Of a DNA stretch of 32,556 nucleotides, positions 30,550 to 32,556 are shown piece by piece. The position numbers and the translations under genes were made by a program. The DNA is from Dehalococcoidia bacterium (GTDB lineage Bacteria > Chloroflexota > Dehalococcoidia > SZUA-161), in contig JAUXAX010000021.1 of assembly GCA_030619685.1 (NCBI GenBank), forward strand, positions 1 through 32,556. Direction: 5' to 3'. The stretch's first letter is position 1; every line of letters starts with the position of its first letter. Under the pieces are notes generated by a model. It was not told where the DNA came from. It was given only the letters and a program-made list of their open reading frames with translations, and did not search any database.

Positions 30550-32556
30550 GGCAAGACGTGGCAGGGGAAATGAGCAAACTCACCTCTTTGGCAAGAGCTT
30601 TCATGGTGGTTGTTCTGGTTGCGGCAGGCTTGCTGCAATTCTATGTAGTTAACCCCCAGGTGACGCTGGCCAGCCCGGCTGAATATTTAACTAATCCAAG
30701 TTTTACCGGGGGGACAACCGGTTGGACGCTTTCGGTTACTATTTATGATACAACTTATCAAGATACTGCCGGATCAATAGAAACACATCCAGCCACAGGA
30801 AGAAATAAATCAGCTACTGGCACCTGCACCCAGACTATTTCCGCATCAATAAGTTCTTCTGATATTGTTAACCTTAGTTTATACTGGAAAAAAAGCTATG
30901 TAGCAAAAACCCCCGCTGACCAAATATTAGAGGTTCAAATAGAGAAGCCATCTACACCAGGGAGCTGGACAACAATATGGTCAGATTACCAAATAGGTGA
31001 TATTGACTGGACCTCGGTAGGACCAATAAATGTTTCATCTTACTTTGATGAAACCGGAACGTACGGATACCGTTACTATATGGAGGTAACAAATGGTAAT
31101 GATGGCGCCGCAGAAACACACATCTGGGTTGATAATACCAGCCTCGATGTAGCACCCCCAGTCGTAGAAAAATCGGTAACCCAGGGCATAACCGTATCCG
31201 ATGGGGTGACAGTGGCTGCTGCGAGGGGGAGGGATGTCAGCAAGACCATAACCCTCACCGCAACCACCTCCTCTCAGGCCTCCTTCACCCGCTCGGTGAG
31301 CCAGGGCATAACCATATCCGATGGGGTGACGGCAACGCTATCAAACTATAGGTCGGTAACCCAGGGCATAGCCATATCCGATGGGGTGACAGCGGCTGTT
31401 GCGAGGGGGAGAAATGTCAGCCAGACCATAACCGTGAGTGCAACCGCCTCCTGCCAGGCCTCCTTCGCGCGCTCGGTAAGCCAGGGCATAGCTGTATCCG
31501 ATGGGGAGACAGCAACGCTTTCAAACTATAGGTCGGTAACCCAGGGCATAACCATATCCGATGGGGTGACAGCGGCTGCTGCGAGGGGGAGGGATGTCAG
31601 CCAGACAATAACCCTCACCGCAACCACCTCCTCTCAGGCCTCCTTCGCCCGCTCGGTGAGCCAGGGCATAGCTGTATCCGATGGGGTGACGGCGAACGTT
31701 GTGAGGGGGAGGGATGTCAGCCAGACCATAACCCTCACTGCAACCACCTCCGCCCAGGCCTCCTTCAACCGCTCGGTGAGCCAGGGCATAGCTGTATCCG
31801 ATGGGGTGACAGCAGCTGCTGCGAGGGGGAGAAATGTCAGCCAGACCATAACCCTCACCGCAACCACCTCCGCCCAGGCCTCCTTCAACCGCTCGGTAAC
31901 CCAGGGCATAACCATATCCGATGGGGCGACGGCGGCTGCTGCGAGGGAGAGGGATGTCAGCCAGACCATAACCCTCACTGCAACCACCTCCGCCCAGGCC
32001 TCCTTCGCCCGCTCGGTGAGCCAGGGCATAGCCATATCCGATGGGGCGACAGCGGCTGCTGCGAGGGAGAGGGATGTCAGCCAGACAATAAGCCTCACCG
32101 CAACCGCCTCCTCTCAGGCCTCCTTCAACCGCTCGGTGAGCCAGGGCATAACCATATCCGATGGGGTGACAGCAACGCCCTCAAACTATAGGTCGGTAAC
32201 CCAGGGCATAGCCATATCCGATGGGGTGACAGCAGCAGCTGCGAGGGGGAGGGATGTCAGCCAGACAATAACCCTCACCGCAACCACCTCTGCCCAGGTC
32301 TCCTTCAACCGCTCGGTGAGCCAGGGCATAGCTGTATCCGATGGGGCGACAGCGGCCGTTGGCAAGGGGAGGGATGTCAGCCAGACAATAAGCCTCACCG
32401 CAACCACCTCCTCTCAGGCCTCCTTCAACCGCTCGGTGAGCCAGGGCATAACTGTATCCGATGGGGCGACAGCGAACGTTGTGAGGACAAGGGATGTCAG
32501 CCAGACCATAACCCTCACCGCAACCGCCTCCTCTCAGGCCTCCTTCACCCGCTCGG
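30546..32556 (+). CDS. Large secreted surface protein: signal peptide, CBM-like domain, 20-residue-periodic repeats (3' end outside window)
   Basis: 670 residues in window, still open. TTG 30546 is chosen for GGGAGGGG 4-6 nt upstream; GTG 30558 is next. A signal peptide (LARAFMVVVLVAAGLLQ to VTLAS) is followed by a jelly-roll domain of about 160 residues (YLTNPSFTGGTTGWTLSV ... TYGYRYYMEV ... HIWVDNTSLDV), similar to CBM4/9-type or discoidin-like carbohydrate-binding folds. From residue 210 the protein is made only of repeats of the type SVSQGIAVSDGVTAxxxRGR / DVSQTITLTATTSSQASFxR, rich in Ser, Thr and Val with no Trp. This suggests an extended beta-rich stalk. It may be an adhesin or S-layer-like protein; the C-terminal anchor is not in view. 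Confidence 0.8.
   Translation, partial: MRQDVAGEMSKLTSLARAFMVVVLVAAGLLQFYVVNPQVTLASPAEYLTNPSFTGGTTGWTLSVTIYDTTYQDTAGSIETHPATGRNKSATGTCTQTISASISSSDIVNLSLYWKKSYVAKTPADQILEVQIEKPSTPGSWTTIWSDYQIGDIDWTSVGPINVSSYFDETGTYGYRYYMEVTNGNDGAAETHIWVDNTSLDVAPPVVEKSVTQGITVSDGVTVAAARGRDVSKTITLTATTSSQASFTRSVSQGITISDGVTATLSNYRSVTQGIAISDGVTAAVARGRNVSQTITVSATASCQASFARSVSQGIAVSDGETATLSNYRSVTQGITISDGVTAAAARGRDVSQTITLTATTSSQASFARSVSQGIAVSDGVTANVVRGRDVSQTITLTATTSAQASFNRSVSQGIAVSDGVTAAAARGRNVSQTITLTATTSAQASFNRSVTQGITISDGATAAAARERDVSQTITLTATTSAQASFARSVSQGIAISDGATAAAARERDVSQTISLTATASSQASFNRSVSQGITISDGVTATPSNYRSVTQGIAISDGVTAAAARGRDVSQTITLTATTSAQVSFNRSVSQGIAVSDGATAAVGKGRDVSQTISLTATTSSQASFNRSVSQGITVSDGATANVVRTRDVSQTITLTATASSQASFTRS
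31173..32556 (+). repeat. In-frame 60-nt-periodic repeat array: ten 120-nt and three 60-nt units
   Basis: Units start at 31173, 31293, 31353, 31473, 31533, 31653, 31773, 31893, 32013, 32133, 32193, 32313, 32433 and continue at 32553. Long units (120 nt) consist of an A half (SVSQGIxxSDGxTAxxxRxR) and a B half (DVSQTIxLTATxSxQASFxR), both 20 residues with VSQ at 2-4 and Arg at 20. Short units (60 nt at 31293, 31473, 32133) are A-type ending ATLSNYR or ATPSNYR. Period is exactly 60 nt throughout with no indels. The low-complexity pattern also keeps spurious long frames open on the minus strand. Confidence 0.97.

Noticed and set aside
31634..32407. Minus-strand frames in the surface repeat array (VWLTSLPLAAAAV type)
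   Set aside because: They are open because the 60-nt period contains no stop in that frame; the plus strand has the signal peptide and continuous coding.
31141..32556. CRISPR array
   Set aside because: The repeats are contiguous, coding and without unique spacers.

Overview
The window reads as a contig from an uncultured anaerobic bacterium, most likely a Chloroflexota/Dehalococcoidia-type organism. This is inference from gene content: there is no 16S gene and no search was run. The pointers are an acyl-CoA dehydrogenase, paired CaiB/BaiF-type CoA-transferases, an SCP2-like thiolase, an amidohydrolase-2 protein, a double-cubane-cluster reductase with its ATPase activator, an NrpR-type regulator, and a CrtI-like flavoprotein beside a 2[4Fe-4S] ferredoxin. 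This is anaerobic CoA-thioester and low-potential electron chemistry.

Layout. 1-3469 (minus): nrpR-like regulator, hisF, an LhgO-like FAD oxidoreductase and the start of a NuoE-like [2Fe-2S] subunit. 3551-9310: acyl-CoA dehydrogenase (+), a thiolase followed by the remnant of a second thiolase (-), an amidohydrolase-like protein (+) and a sulfotransferase (+). 9515-14315: a large membrane-anchored propeller-like protein whose membrane part is built from 246-nt tandem repeats, an SDR epimerase-like protein and a SAM methyltransferase. 14416-17261: a leader with two tiny ORFs, predicted structure and an intrinsic terminator, then the double-cubane reductase, its ATPase activator and a DsrE-like protein. 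17740-18834: an XRE regulator plus ImmA/IrrE-type protease pair behind a consensus promoter. 18941-19849: truncated larE and truncated response-regulator genes, head to head. 20122-23705: a lipoprotein, a 3'-terminal tRNA(Lys)-like fragment, and a small accessory region (hypothetical gene, three-gene minus operon with a ClpP/SppA-fold protease, DUF4145-like protein). 23962-28043: two CoA-transferases (+), convergent with a ferredoxin/flavoprotein operon (-). 28214-32556: a truncated zinc-ribbon/cyclase gene, a small barrel protein, then a secreted-protein locus with two related signal peptides, an HTH gene, and a surface protein whose repeats run off the window.

Two themes stand out. First, the spaces between intact genes hold many broken pieces of recognisable genes: Crp/Fnr, a second thiolase, the SRP RNA Alu domain, a beta-helix protein, larE, a REC protein, a tRNA and a cyclase. 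Second, there are two repeat-built proteins: the 246-nt membrane-module array at 9655-10600 and the strictly 60-nt-periodic surface array from 31173 to the end.

How the genes may work together: the acyl-CoA dehydrogenase, thiolase and CoA-transferase pair could activate and oxidise an organic acid, with the ferredoxin, flavoprotein and NuoE-type subunits handling electrons. The double-cubane protein and activator would supply very low-potential electrons to an unknown substrate. No single complete pathway can be drawn from this window.
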